A DNA stretch of 64,000 nt from Gentiana macrophylla (lineage: Eukaryota > Streptophyta > Magnoliopsida > Gentianales > Gentianaceae), in contig CM047813.1 of the NCBI GenBank assembly GCA_026214975.1, positions 27,970,797 through 28,034,796 of the forward strand, read 5' to 3'. A program made the position numbers and the translations under genes. Shown here piece after piece: positions 35,570 to 47,130 of the stretch. Under the pieces are notes generated by a model. It was given only the letters and a program-made list of their open reading frames with translations, was not told the DNA's origin and made no database searches. Position 1 is the first letter of the stretch. Each line of letters starts with the position of its first letter.

Positions 35570-38500
35570 TACAACTTCTGGCGGAGTAATGTTCCCCAAT
35601 CAATCAGGCCACTCACAGACAGGCCTGCTTGGGCGAATGAGCGGGCTGCCCTATTGCCTATACGCTTAATGAAAGAGAACGAACAAGAACGGAAAGCTTT
35701 TGCTATGCTAAGACAGTCTGCTACCAGACACCCTAGAGAGGAGAGGTCATCTGCGGGGGGGCTTCCAACCTTTGTATACATGATAAAGAGTCAATTTTGA
35801 TCAGCACTGATCTGGCTCCTAACAATGATGCTATGAAAAGTCCCTGCTGAATGGCAGTAAGCTCCAAAGACTCGACATCAAGATGGCCCGGTATTCGCTA
35901 TGATAAGGCTCGGCGAATTTGTCTAGAGTGGTCTCGGACAATTACTCCAATGGATGAGGAATCATTAGAGCAGGCTGCATCGGTGTTGTGATGCTTCCGG
36001 CTAGTGGCGGTGACCATGAAGAGGGCCAATGTTTCGCCCTTTGAGTGCCAAGTGGAGAAGACGTTGCCAAGATGTACTCTTTTGCCTCTTGCTCCGCTGC
36101 CGAGATGATCTTACTTACACTTGGAGATTTATTATTGAAGAGCCACGCACATCGTGCTTTCCATATATGCCAGAGGGTGGTGATATACATTGCCCCTTTC
36201 TCTGCATCGACTGCGTGTAGAATGGAGTCAAGGAGACCCGTTATATCACAAGTAGCTGTGAGAGCTACACGAATTATATTATCATCCAATTTTCCCAAAT
36301 TCGAGCCAGAAGGGGACAATAGAAGAATATATGCTTCAGGTCTTCCTCATGATGCCCACATAAATCACAGCTACCATTGCGCATGTTGCGCTTTGCCAGA
36401 GAGGCGTTTGTCGCCAAGCAATCGTGAAGGCATCTCCAAATAAAATGGTGTACCCTAGGCGGAACTGGTAAATTCCACATACGGCGCCATATATAGTCGG
36501 GGGAGGTGGAAGATGAAGCAGCCATGTGACTCATATTGCTATGGGAGAATTTCCTAGCAAGCAGGTAGCCCCGACTTTACAGAATATTGACCCTTTTTTC
36601 ATAATGCCAGATGATATCGTCTTGATGAGTGCCCAAGGATATCGGAATATTGCGAATAGCTTGTGCCTCGTGTGGATAGAAAGAGCTATCCACCAAGTCG
36701 TAATTCCATGTTTTAAGCTGAGGGTCAATAAGGGAACTTACCTTGGCATCATCCGGGAGGAGGGAGAAGTCACACGAAAGGACGTAGGAAGCGGTAACCA
36801 AGCATCTGAATAAATGTTTATTAAATTGCCGTTGCCAACACGCCATCGCAAACCTTTGGTGAGGAGGTCTCTTCCGACTAAAAGGCTGCGCCATAAAAAA
36901 GACGGCCTCGGGCCAAGCCCGGCATCCAATACATTATTGTTGTTATAATATTTTGCGCATAAAACTCTACTCACAAGTGCGTCTGGCATTTTGAGAATTC
37001 TCCAAACTTGTTTGGCTAGCAGAGCCGAATTAAAAGAGTCCAAATCACGAAACCCGAGTCCTCCCAGATCCTTGGGCATGGTGCAAGTATCCTATTTTTT
37101 CCAATGGATTTTCTGTTTTTCATCAGTAGCACCCCAAAAGAAGCGATGGATCATCTTCTCAATTGTGTCTATAAGAGCCGATGAAATCTGAAAACATTGC
37201 ATTACATATGTCGGGATAGCCTGGAGGACGCTTTTTATGAGGATCTCTTTTCCAGCTGGCGATAAAAATTTTTCTTTCCACCCACTCAATTTTTTTCCGG
37301 ATTATGTCCTCAAGATAGGGGGAAATCTGTTTCTTACTTCTGCCAGTCATGTAAGGAAGTCCCAGGTATTTACCGTTACCTGAGCCTAAAAAAACATCAA
37401 GAATGGACAAAACATCTTCTTTCTCTGCTGCTGATACATTTTTGTTAAAAAACAAACTTGACTTGTGTTTGTTTATTGCTTGCCCCGATAAGAGTTCATA
37501 GTTGTCAAGAATATCCTTCACTGTATTGGCTCATTGGGCATCTGCTTTGAAGAATAAAAGGCTGTCATCCGCGAATAAAAGATGGGAAACACGAACATCC
37601 AAATTCCTGCCAAAAACGATACGCCCTCGAGTGTGCCATTCATTATTAATAGAATGGTTTATAAGAGCAGTAAGACCTTCAGCACGGATTATATAAAAGA
37701 AAGGGAGATATAGGATCCTTTTGGCGAACACCTCTTGAAGGCTTGAAAGGCCGTGAAGGTTTACCGTTAATCAGCACACGGAAGGAAACTGAGCTAACCA
37801 TTTTCATAATTAAGTGGATGAATCTCTGGGGAAAATGCATTGCACTCATTGTAGCAGAAAGATAGTCCCATTCTACCCGATCGAAGGCCTTGGCCATATC
37901 CAATTTCATGGCCGCATGACTATCACAACCCGGTAGACCAGCATTAAGGGAATGAAAAGCTTTGAAAGCGGTTATAGCACTCTCCGTAATTAGCCGACCA
38001 CTGACGAAGGCACTTTGATTGCTGGATATTACTGAATTAATAACAGGTTTCAACCGATTCACCAGAACACGCGAGATAAGCTTGTAAACTGAATTGCACA
38101 AACTGATAGGACGGAAATCTGATACTCGAGAGGGCTGTTTTACCTTCGGCAATAGAGAAATAAATGAATCATTAATGGCTGAGATGTCCGCGTCTCCGTT
38201 AAGAAAATCCAGAATGACACCAGTAATGGTTGGGCCGAGAGTTACCCAACATTTTTGCATAAAGATGACGTGCATTCCGTCTGGGCCCGGAGATTTGTGA
38301 CCCGGAGTCTGAGAAGAGGGCTTTACCGATTTCTTCCTTGGTAAAAGGATGAGATAAGCGGGCAATATCATCCTTGTCCGGCTGAGAGAAGTTTAAATGG
38401 CTGATGTCAAGCGGCTGATTCCGGGAGCAAGTAAAAATATATTCAAAATAATTTACTGCAATATCTTCCATGCCTTTCTCAGAGTCATCCATGCGGCCAT

Positions 38501-40633
38501 CAACATGCTCAAGTGCCTGTTTAAGATTCCTCTCTTTCCTAGATGAGGCTTTGTGGTGAAAATAAGTCGTGTTTCGATCGTTAGAAGTAAGCCAATCCGC
38601 CTTACTCCTTTGGCGCCAATATTCTTCAGAGAGGTTCTGAAGGTGTTCGATTTCCGATAGGAGAATTTTTTCAGTTGCCATTTGATAATCGGGTAGCGAT
38701 TGAAGCGCTGCCAGCTCGGCTTCTTTTTCTTTCAACTTCGCTGGTAAATTCCCAAATTTCTGTCGGGCCCAAGATTTTAAATAAGAGTGAGTGTCGATAA
38801 TATTACCTTTAAGAGCAGCTGCATCCGGGAGATAAAGATTAGCCCAGGTTGATGACATAAGGTCTGCAAAATTGTCACCCCGAAGCCAATAAGGCTCATA
38901 GCGAGGGATAGGATGCCATTTCTTCTTTTTCCGCCCAAGTCTCTCCTGTTTATCGGCAATTAAAATAGGAAAATGGTCGGAGTGGATACTTGAGAGATGG
39001 AAAATAGCATGATTTGGGTACAGCAGTTTCCGGTCCCCATTGGCCACCCCACGATCCAGTCTTAGCCGGGAGGGATTAGAGTCATGTTTGTTGCTCCAAG
39101 TGAAAGGCGAGCCATAGTACGGTAAGTCCATGAGGCCACAATGGCTAAAACATGATTTAAGAGTAGCCATAGCGCTTTCAGAACGAGTACATGGGCCAGA
39201 ATATTCATGACAGGGCCGGCCCTCATTTTTTTTTTTTGGTTTAAGACCAAGTCCTCGAATTGGCTTTTTAGTTGAAGTTGTTTTTTTTTTAAACATACTT
39301 ATTGTTAGATATTTTTTCATAAATAAATATTTTGGTTATCGTTTGCATACGAGTTGCCATATGAATTAATGTTATCGCAACGTAACGGGTTCGACCTGTG
39401 GGGGTTCGGAGGCAACGCCCCGAACCTAAAACCAACGATCCATCGCCACGAAAGGATATGCATTTTCGATCATACACGATTTTCGAATCGATATGTACTT
39501 ACTTCTTTCGTGTAAGGGTAAGATCTTTCATCCGCGAATAAATGATAACCCTACTTTTTCGTCAAGAAAGACTCTCCATTCGCTTATAGCATCTTGCAAC
39601 CTATAAAATATAAAGTATGCAGACGAAAATTCATAAGTTTGACAACATCATCGTAAAAACTTTGAGTGCCTCTCCTGGTTTGATTCAAACAAGTCATTTG
39701 TTTGAATCAAACACCACCATCAGATCCTGAAAGAGATTTTCATTTGATCCCTTAATGACAAATCGTGTGGGACGAAACATCTCTTAAAAGACAACTTTAT
39801 TAACGTGCCTTGGAGTTTCTAATTCTCTGTCAAATCCTAAGTACTATATTTTTTTCAACACTTTTCGCATTTTTAACATCCATAAATGGAAAAAATTAAT
39901 AAAACTTATTTGTATGTCTTTTTTTTTTGGCCAAGTAAATTTTTTTATTGTGGCATTTATCGATTGGAGTAAAAAAAAAATTGGGCCTTTATTAAAAGAA
40001 AAATTAACATATTATATTAGGTTGTATCAGATTAAATCTACACGATTTTTTTTTTTTAACGAGAACGATATACGGTTAGGCCGCCCGACACCGCCGCCAT
40101 CCGACACCGTTGCTTTAAGACGTGGTTTTTGCGGCCTCACTATAGGGCCGGCCCTGATTCATGAATATAACAAATTTCATTTATATCTCCTGCTAGAAGC
40201 CAAGGGAGATCGAAAATTCCATGGAGTCGGCGCATAAGATCCCAAGAAAGATGACGTTCCTCGTGTTTGGAGTTACCATAAAAACCGGTAAAGCGCCATC
40301 TACTGCACTCCCCGTTAGTCACAATAGAATCAATATAATTTTTGCCATAGTATTTAACATGAACATAAACATCAGAGTTCCAAAGAGGAGCCAAGCCCCC
40401 ACTAGCACCATTACTACTGACAGCTAAAGCATTAGGATACCCAGGATAATAACGAACATAATCAAATTTATTCGATTGCAATTTAGTTTCGGAAAGAAAT
40501 ACATGGAAGGCAAGCAACTATCTACCAGAGCCTTTAAAGATTTGACTGCACGGGGTTGGCACAAACCCCGGCAGTTCCAACACAAAATATTCATGGCTCT
40601 TGGCGGGTCTGCTGAGCAGACACCGCCGGACAA
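35570..40633 (-). pseudogene. LINE ORF2: endonuclease, reverse transcriptase, zf-RVT, RNase H
   Basis: Reading from the right: an APE-type endonuclease begins MNILCWNCRG near 40590, with catalytic FLSETKLQ near 40490 and LAGDINEI near 40180. It is split by the hAT element at 39211-40156 and resumes near 39200 (GLMDLPYYGSPFTWSN). The reverse transcriptase has DFRPISLCN (about 38110), LDMAKAFDRVEWD (about 37880) and the FADD catalytic box (about 37560). A zf-RVT domain lies at 36274-36534 (CDLCGHHEEDLKHIFFYC). RNase H remains run to about 35570 (IKRIGNRAA). At least five frameshifts or stops are present, including near 40510, 37720 and 37530. It would have nicked DNA and copied LINE RNA at the target. 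Confidence 0.9.
39211..40156. mobile_element. Non-autonomous hAT element in the LINE endonuclease
   Basis: Terminal inverted repeats CAGGGCCGGCCCT (39211-39223) and its reverse complement at 40144-40156 are exact over 13 bases. ATTCATGA is duplicated at 39203-39210 and 40157-40164, the 8 bp expected of hAT transposons. The interior has no transposase. A hairpin near 39677-39714 has GGTTTGATTCAAACAA arms around TCAT. Removing the element and one duplication restores continuity of the endonuclease sequence. Confidence 0.94.
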
Positions 40634-40727
40634 ACGGTAGCAATGTTTTTCTTCGAAGATACTTCTCCATCAACGAAAGAATCAGGCTTCCTTTTTTTCC
40701 CAACACCGACAGCATTGGTGACATCGA

Positions 40728-41588
40728 TTAGCACTCCTTGTTTCTTCCCAGCTCATTTGGTGGTGGTGGAATTTTTTCCCATGGTAGTGAGTGGCCCGGG
40801 GCAGAGATGGGGGGCCCTGTTGGCTGACCATTTCCAGGAGATAAAGCGGCACCAAGATAGGAAACATCCTTTATGGGAATGTCTACCAAGTTGTTCAAAC
40901 TCGTTTCCAAATTGGTGTGAAGGGTGGTTGCAGCAGTTGGGACGACAACAAAAGGCATAAGTGATGGGTCGATCTTGTCAAGCATGTCAGAATCCGGGTT
41001 GTCTTGGGGTGGAATTGGTGGAGTAAGGCTGTGCTGCGGAGGGTTCGACTTGAGAGGAATCGATTCAAGCAGATTTGATCTTCTAGTAGCATTCAGCCAA
41101 GTGCCATACTGTAGAGATTTTGGGCGCGTGACTGATAGTTCTTCATTCAACTTGGAACAAAATTTGATCGTGTGATCAATGTGGCCACAATTGAAACATA
41201 AATTTGGAAGCCTTTCACACTGAACAAGGCCCTGAACCGTAGTTTCATCAAAATCAAATTGGATAACCCGACGGAAGGGGAGCTTTTGTGGGGATATATT
41301 TTGATACGCAGCCAGAAAAACCGCTGCCCGGAAGCAACTTCTTCGCGAATTTTCCCAACGGGGACCTCTCCTAAGACGGAGGAGGTGCCTGCAAATAGAA
41401 GGAGTGTTCAAATGGGTATCAAGCCCTACCATATGGACCCAGTATTCTGCCATATCAAAAAAATCATCAATATCATGCCAGTGATCGTCCCAGGGCTTGA
41501 GGAGGAGGATGAAGCCGTCATAGCACCACGGACCCCCATTTAAGACCTTCTTTTTATCATTGTCTTTATCGAAAACTGTTAAGATCAA
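40728..41588 (-). pseudogene. LINE ORF1, Gag-like RNA-binding protein with CCHC knuckle
   Basis: An open frame of 286 codons. The first ~90 residues match the DUF4283-type domain of plant LINE ORF1 (VLNGGPWCYDGFILLLKPW). A CCHC knuckle (CFNCGHIDHTIKFC) follows near residue 135, then a Pro/Ser-rich tail. ORF1 binds LINE RNA in the ribonucleoprotein. The start shown is the first Met after a break; coding sequence probably began further upstream (to about 41900), where a 90-bp-spaced direct duplication disrupts it. Confidence 0.82.
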
Positions 41589-41707
41589 GCGCTTACCATT
41601 CTACTAAGACCAATTGTCTTTGCACAAACCAGGAATCGATCTCATGACCTCTAGCTCTGCTACCATGTTAAAGATCAAGCGCTTACCGTTCTACTAAGAC
41701 CAATTGG
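41581..41707. repeat. Direct duplication in the LINE 5' part
   Basis: AAGATCAAGCGCTTACC(A/G)TT...ACTAAGACCAATTG occurs at 41581-41616 and 41671-41706, spacing 90 bases. The spacer includes CTAGCTCTGCTACCATG. It interrupts the ORF1 reading frame upstream of 41588. Confidence 0.85.
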
Positions 41708-42110
41708 TGTCAGTAAAGACGCAACTATATTTCTTTATACATTCAAGAGTGTGGGCAATATGTCCCAACAAAAACAAATTGATAGAAGTTATGTTTCAGG
41801 CGGATAGGTGAGAAGCCATCACAGGTCCAAGATCGAGACATTGCCGGTTTTAGGCCCCGAGTCGGATCTCCTTCGGGGCAAAGAATTTCCCGATGAGACT
41901 GGAGCGTCGCACATGTTCACCATCAGCGTTTTGCTCGCAGGTAATCTGAGGGTGTTCTTGTGCTACTGGTGTGAGGGAGAGTTGTCTCCTTCTTCATTAG
42001 GGTTTTCTAGGAGAGGAGAAGCTTTGCTCAGGGAGCCGGGGATTCTCTAGAAGGAGGGGTTTGGCCCACGGAAATTGAGCAAAACTAATTCTTTTGTGAT
42101 GAGGTATTTT

Positions 42111-42990
42111 AAGATTCATTAATAAATGATGATTACCTAAAAATAAGGATTTGATTTGAGTTTAGACTAATATAGTAATTAAAGAGAATACTTGAGAAAA
42201 GGGGCAACTGTAATGAACTGGGAAATTCGAAGAGAAGAGAACAGGGGATTGGGGATAAGAAAGGGGGAGAACGCAGAGAAAGAAAGGAGAAAATAGACTG
42301 AGAACAGAACAAGAGTTTTCTGATACAATTTTCGACACCCATTACATCATTGTTCATGCTATTTATACTACTCACTAGCTCAAATCTCTGAACCGAATCC
42401 TAATCCCGGCCCACTATGCTGAGCTGAAGGCTCGGTTCGCCAAACAAATGAGATTGAACATGACGGCGTTGACACTTCGTGACTCGAAAGTCCCGGGTCA
42501 TGACATCTCCCTCCCCTTGAAAACACCATTGTCCTCAAGGATGCAAAAGGAAAAAATCTCGGGTCAAACACCAAACACAAAAAATCTTCATTTCTCAGTT
42601 GTAGCCGCATTCACAGTATATCATCATCTTCTTACCATCAATACCATTCAGACATCCCATTTGTATCCTATTATCATTAATACAATGCCCATTGGTATTA
42701 TCCTCTTCCCCAATACCAATGTAGTATCCATATATCACCAATATAGTATCCATGAGTATTATATCCTTTCCCACCCTCTCAAAAACATCCTTGTCCCCAA
42801 GGATGTAAACGAAAGTGGCACATAGACCCGGATCCCAAATAAAATTTTCCAAGTTAGCAGGAATTGCACCAGTACTTGTTAGGGACTGCCACCCCAACAC
42901 ATCAGTATTCAAAACCTCCATGATTGTGAATGTTACTTTAATGTTCCCTAATCTCCCAAAGTCGTCCACTAAGGTGTTATAGTCTTGCCT
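42111..42990 (-). pseudogene. Gypsy-like polyprotein tail and LTR fragment (tentative)
   Basis: Two weak minus-strand matches to the C-terminal end of plant gypsy polyproteins are present: LGDKDVFERVGKDI near 42790, and a similar GVFKGEGDVM-like stretch near 42520 just before a stop. They are followed downstream by A/G-rich sequence resembling an LTR. No integrase or reverse transcriptase was found. Confidence 0.35.
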
Positions 42991-43018
42991 ATCATGTGAA
43001 GCTCATCTACCAGCCATT

Positions 43019-43502
43019 GTTAGGTGTAATGCCCGAAAGACAATTGTTGTAATTGTTTTATTTGATAAATGAAATGATATTATTATTCAAATTTATTATT
43101 CTCATATTCACCGATGTGACAATAGTATTTACACTACAAAAAACCCTAAAGTATGTCGTTTATGTAATCACTTAACTCAGTGTATGGGATATACACGGGA
43201 GGATTGAGTTAGTGAAGATGTACTTAAAATACAATTAGCCCGTAGTGAAGTTAATCGAGAGTATCGGGTCTCTCCTTTAACGTGCTATTAATGCGGCCAG
43301 AACACAATAGGTGTGATTGTCTTATCCGGACTTTCGGTTAAGAGAACCTAGTGGGGCATTTATATATGATAGATATATCATATAGGGCTGGACCGATTTG
43401 ATTAGAGTTCACGATATAATTCCGTAATCGAGAAGTCTTATCGAATCAATCAATGATCATATTTATGGATATATCTTAATCCTGAGGTGATCACAGTCAA
43501 CC
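43019..43502 (+). mobile_element. Copia LTR fragment, family A
   Basis: Begins TGTTAGGTGTAATGCCCG, continues AAAGACAATTGTTG, and carries AATAATATC-rich, GTGGGGCATTTATAT and GGACCGATTTGAT blocks. These blocks recur in the same order, on the other strand, at 55079-55559. The right end is cut by the element starting at 43503. Confidence 0.6.
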
Positions 43503-44455
43503 AATGTTCTAAAAATCGCTAGGCGCTAGTCGGGCGGCCGGGTGGGGAGTTGGGAGTAATCGGCTAGGCGGGGGACTAATCGGGGACTAGGCGGATGTGG
43601 AATTTTTTTAATTTATTTTATTAATATAAATAATAATGGACATGGCAAAAAAAAAAGATACTACTACAAACCCCCAAAAATAATAATACTACCACTCTAG
43701 TATACTAAGTAGTAACATAGCATAACACTAAAAATTCAAGTCATAAAATAAACACATACAAACACACGTGATACGTAAGCATTTCTCCAAGCATAAGCAT
43801 TGGAGTGATGAGAATAGCCTATTATTTGTGAACAATTAAGCATTTCTCCAAGCATAAGCATAATTATTTGTGAACAATTCTATGAACAACAATTGACACA
43901 TACAATTGACATATTCAAAAAGTGCAGTGTAAAATCAGAGCTTGGACACTATCTATTTCTTGTTCACATAATTGTGAGAAATAAATTTTATTTTATTTTA
44001 TGCCTATACGGCCTCCATCATTAAACTTATAGTGGTATGTCAATCTGCTTGAGGAAAAAAAGAAAAAAAAACTCCTTAGACGCCAGAAATGCTGCTGGCC
44101 GGTGGTCGTCGGTGGTTGCTGCTGGCTGGCCGGTGGTTGACGGTGCAGCTGGAGGGTGGCCGGAGCAATTTTCTATGGGGCTAGGGCTGGGGCTTGCTTC
44201 GATTTGCAAAGGGAGGGGGGAAATTGGGATGAAACAGAAATGATTTTTTTTAATAATTAAATTAGGCTTAAGAGTAAATAGAAAGACCACTTTGACCGAG
44301 TTGGCCTCCCTGACCCGCCTTAAACCCGCCTAGTCCGATTTTTAGCCCGCCTAGATACCTTCCCGCCTACACAGAGCCGAGTAGTGTAAATTCAGGTCGG
44401 ATGATGGCCGCCCAGCGCCTAGGCGGCCGAGTTGGCCGATTTTTAGAACACTGTT
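43503..44455. mobile_element. Non-autonomous DNA transposon with TGTTCTAAAAATCG ends
   Basis: Left end CAATGTTCTAAAAATCG and right end, reverse-complemented, CAGTGTTCTAAAAATCGG. Similarity continues as CTAGGCGCTAG...CGGGCGGCC against CTAGGCGCTGGGCGGCC. The GC-rich ends carry repeated GGCGGG-type motifs. The interior is AT-rich with a duplicated AAGCATTTCTCCAAGCATAA (43778 and 43838). No transposase, and no convincing target duplication. Confidence 0.65.
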
Positions 44456-44890
44456 TATAGCAGAGGTTAGCCAAAGGAACGGCCACGATCAACCAAATCC
44501 TACGGTCGGGCTTCACGTGGTTTACCCAAGATCTAAAATTCAAAAGGCGCATCTACCGCTTGTCAGACTGTCTGCTATGCCAACACCCGACAGTTATAAA
44601 CCCAAAGTTATAGGCCAATTGACCACGCATGCGTTGCCAATGAACTGTTAAATCGGTTCAGATCCCTGGATTCCCGGCGACACGGCGATGAGAAAGGTCA
44701 ATTCACCCCATCGATTCGGGCTTCAAGTTTTAGGCGAACACAAACCTCGCCTCAAACTTAGGGGCATGCAATGAGAAAATTTCAAAACAAGCAAATTAAG
44801 CAAATCTGCGTACGCCCAATGACTTTGTTATTTGCCACAAGTCCACAGCGACCAAAGAGTTATGCAAAATGGTTTCGCCGGAGACCTTTC

Positions 44891-46700
44891 TGTTAGGAAA
44901 TCACTAGTTTAACGCAGCGGAATTTAAAATTTGATTTCCTTTTTCTAGATCGTTCTTCGTTTAATGCAATAAACACGTTAAGTAGTTTGACGGTTATACC
45001 TTGATGATCTACTAGATCGTCGCTTTGACCGCCAACGGAGAGTAGTTCAATGCGCAAGCCGTCCACGCGTCCGGCCTCTATCGCTAATCCACACGAACCC
45101 CTTGCCGGAATCCTCCTTGGATTGCTATCAGAAAAACTCCGGCTGCTAGACCGGACCTTTTCTTCCCTCACAAACTCACTGTGGAAGGCTCTCTATTTTA
45201 CACAAGAATTATGAACTCTTGCAATTGTGATGTACAAAAGAGCTTGACACCCACCTCCTATATATAGTGGTTGGGGCGCCCCATATGGTGTGGAGGAGAA
45301 GAAAACATTTTTCCAATAAAATAAGGAAAATCAACTAGATTAATTTATCTCTTTAATTATAATTTATTTTGCCAATATCTTATATTGATTATAATTATCT
45401 TATTACCATAAATCTATTTTTCCAAAATCAATTAATATCTTATATTAATATTATGGTAATCTTATTAATTAAAGTGCACAATCCAAGTGTATCCCATACA
45501 CTTAAATGTGGCGCCCCATATGCCAATAAATTGGCTTCCGGAATATTATTTAATTAATCTAATTTATATATAATTAATATCTTGTATTTTATTTATTCAT
45601 AATAAATAAATACCACCATATTAATTTACCACTATAACCTTTATAGTCTAGAGATAAACTTTCCTTATTTGGTTATCAACTATAACCGCATTTTAATCCG
45701 ACTCGATGTTCATATGTGTGTGACCCGATAGGCTTCCGAATATGTTGGTCGTAGACACAAAGTGCAATTTACTAAAATGCCCTTCATACCTAACGATCAT
45801 GGGATAGCGTCTAGCAACACACCGTGACCCCCAATTATCGGAAGAGTCAAAAGCAATGACTACTACCTTTCATGTGAAGCGCTTACCGTGTAACTTACAA
45901 TCCTATCGTAATAATATCCATACGATCGTATCTCGAGTGTCAATACATTAACGATCATATCTTATAATCTGGATATCATGCTCTCTCGAATAACACATTT
46001 ACTCCCACTTTGCAAAGATTCTCGAGAGCTAGACATTCCTTATAAGAAGGCCATTTCGGATATTCGATCCCGATCATAGGATACGCGATTCTGGACGACC
46101 AATCATGTATACTCCGTGATGCTTCAATATCATACCCAATCACTACCGCATGATCGCCCGTGGTTGGGAGAAATCTCAATAGTGTCAAAGCATGACAATC
46201 CACACCGTGATGCCATGAAGACTCGGTCAAAAGGATAATTACACAACCGCCACATAGTGTGACACTTAATGTAAGTGGAGTCGGTCTAACGACGCATTCT
46301 CTAATACACGCCCACGTGCACGGTCCCAAGTGTCTACACACTTCGATAGAGCGAGATCTATCCCTACCTTCTAAAAGATAGAAGACATTCAATACGTGCT
46401 TGAGTCTGATTATACTATCAATGTCCCATTTGATAATATATAAGACTAGAGACATTTAAGTACCAACCTTGTTATAGTGATTAGAGATCTCATCAACCAT
46501 AATCACTATCATGGTTTCTCTATCACAGATTGATACTAGGGACGTTACTATATATATACAACAAATAATATGAAGATAAACAATATATATAATAACATAA
46601 GTGATTTTATTAATCATAATAAAGTTATTACATGAATTAAATAGACTGTAAACGACCCGACCCGGTCCAACCCGATTGGGTTTAGGACACCTTTCCAACA
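44891..46700 (-). mobile_element. Solo copia LTR, 1.8 kb
   Basis: Ends are TGTTAGGAAA and TTTCCAACA, flanked by the 5-bp duplication CTTTC (44886-44890 and 46701-46705). On the minus strand it begins TGTTGGAAAGG, with AATAAAATC soon after, as in other copia LTRs here, so the minus orientation is likely. No internal coding region; the open frames inside have no recognisable domains. Confidence 0.85.
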
Positions 46701-46705
46701 CTTTC

Positions 46706-47130
46706 TGGCCCCGCCCAAAACAAGGGGGGATAGGAAAATTTTAAACGACGAATGAGCAATATGGGTCGCTGTCATCCTTGTTCCAAATAAAGGGGGCCGC
46801 AATCAGAAAATTTCAAATCAACTCAGTCGGTCCGCTTCAGTTATTTTAGCCAACTCAACAAACCTCGCCAAAATAAAGGTGGCCGCATACACATACATAC
46901 ACGATACAGGAAGGAAGATTGAAAGAAACAAGTGCAAGACATAAATTAATAGGCCAAAAGCGGCCACGAACCAGATCCAACAAGCCAAGGACGGCCACAA
47001 TATCAGTGCGGAAAGTAAAATACTAAATTATTACAATCATCAAATTGAGGACGCCGAATAGTTCAAAAGACAAACAAAGTTGAATTATTACAAGATCGCA
47101 GGAAAGTAAAATGTTTTGAAACAAAATTAT
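46706..47130. other. Interior of the Tat-like element, non-coding
   Basis: Nothing recognised. Short AATAAAGGTGGCCGC/AATAAAGGGGGCCGC-like motifs recur at 46785 and 46875. Downstream flank of the antisense gene. Confidence 0.4.

Larger units (their letters stand above)
35522..42094 (-). mobile_element. Plant L1-type LINE, full length but decayed
   Basis: The element reads on the minus strand from 42094 to 35522. The 16-base sequence TGTGATGAGGTATTTT flanks it at 35506-35521 and 42095-42110, as expected for target-primed reverse transcription. It carries ORF1 (Gag-like, 40728-41588) and ORF2 (endonuclease, reverse transcriptase, RNase H). A 946-bp hAT element (39211-40156) interrupts the endonuclease. 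Without it the LINE is about 5.6 kb, a normal length for plant L1. Multiple frameshifts make it immobile. Confidence 0.92.

Noticed and set aside
35942..36443. Plus-strand open frames
   Set aside because: They are antisense to the LINE zf-RVT and RNase H region, which has clear motifs on the minus strand.
44891..46700. Several 60-160-codon open frames
   Set aside because: All lie in a solo LTR defined by a 5-bp duplication and TG...CA ends.
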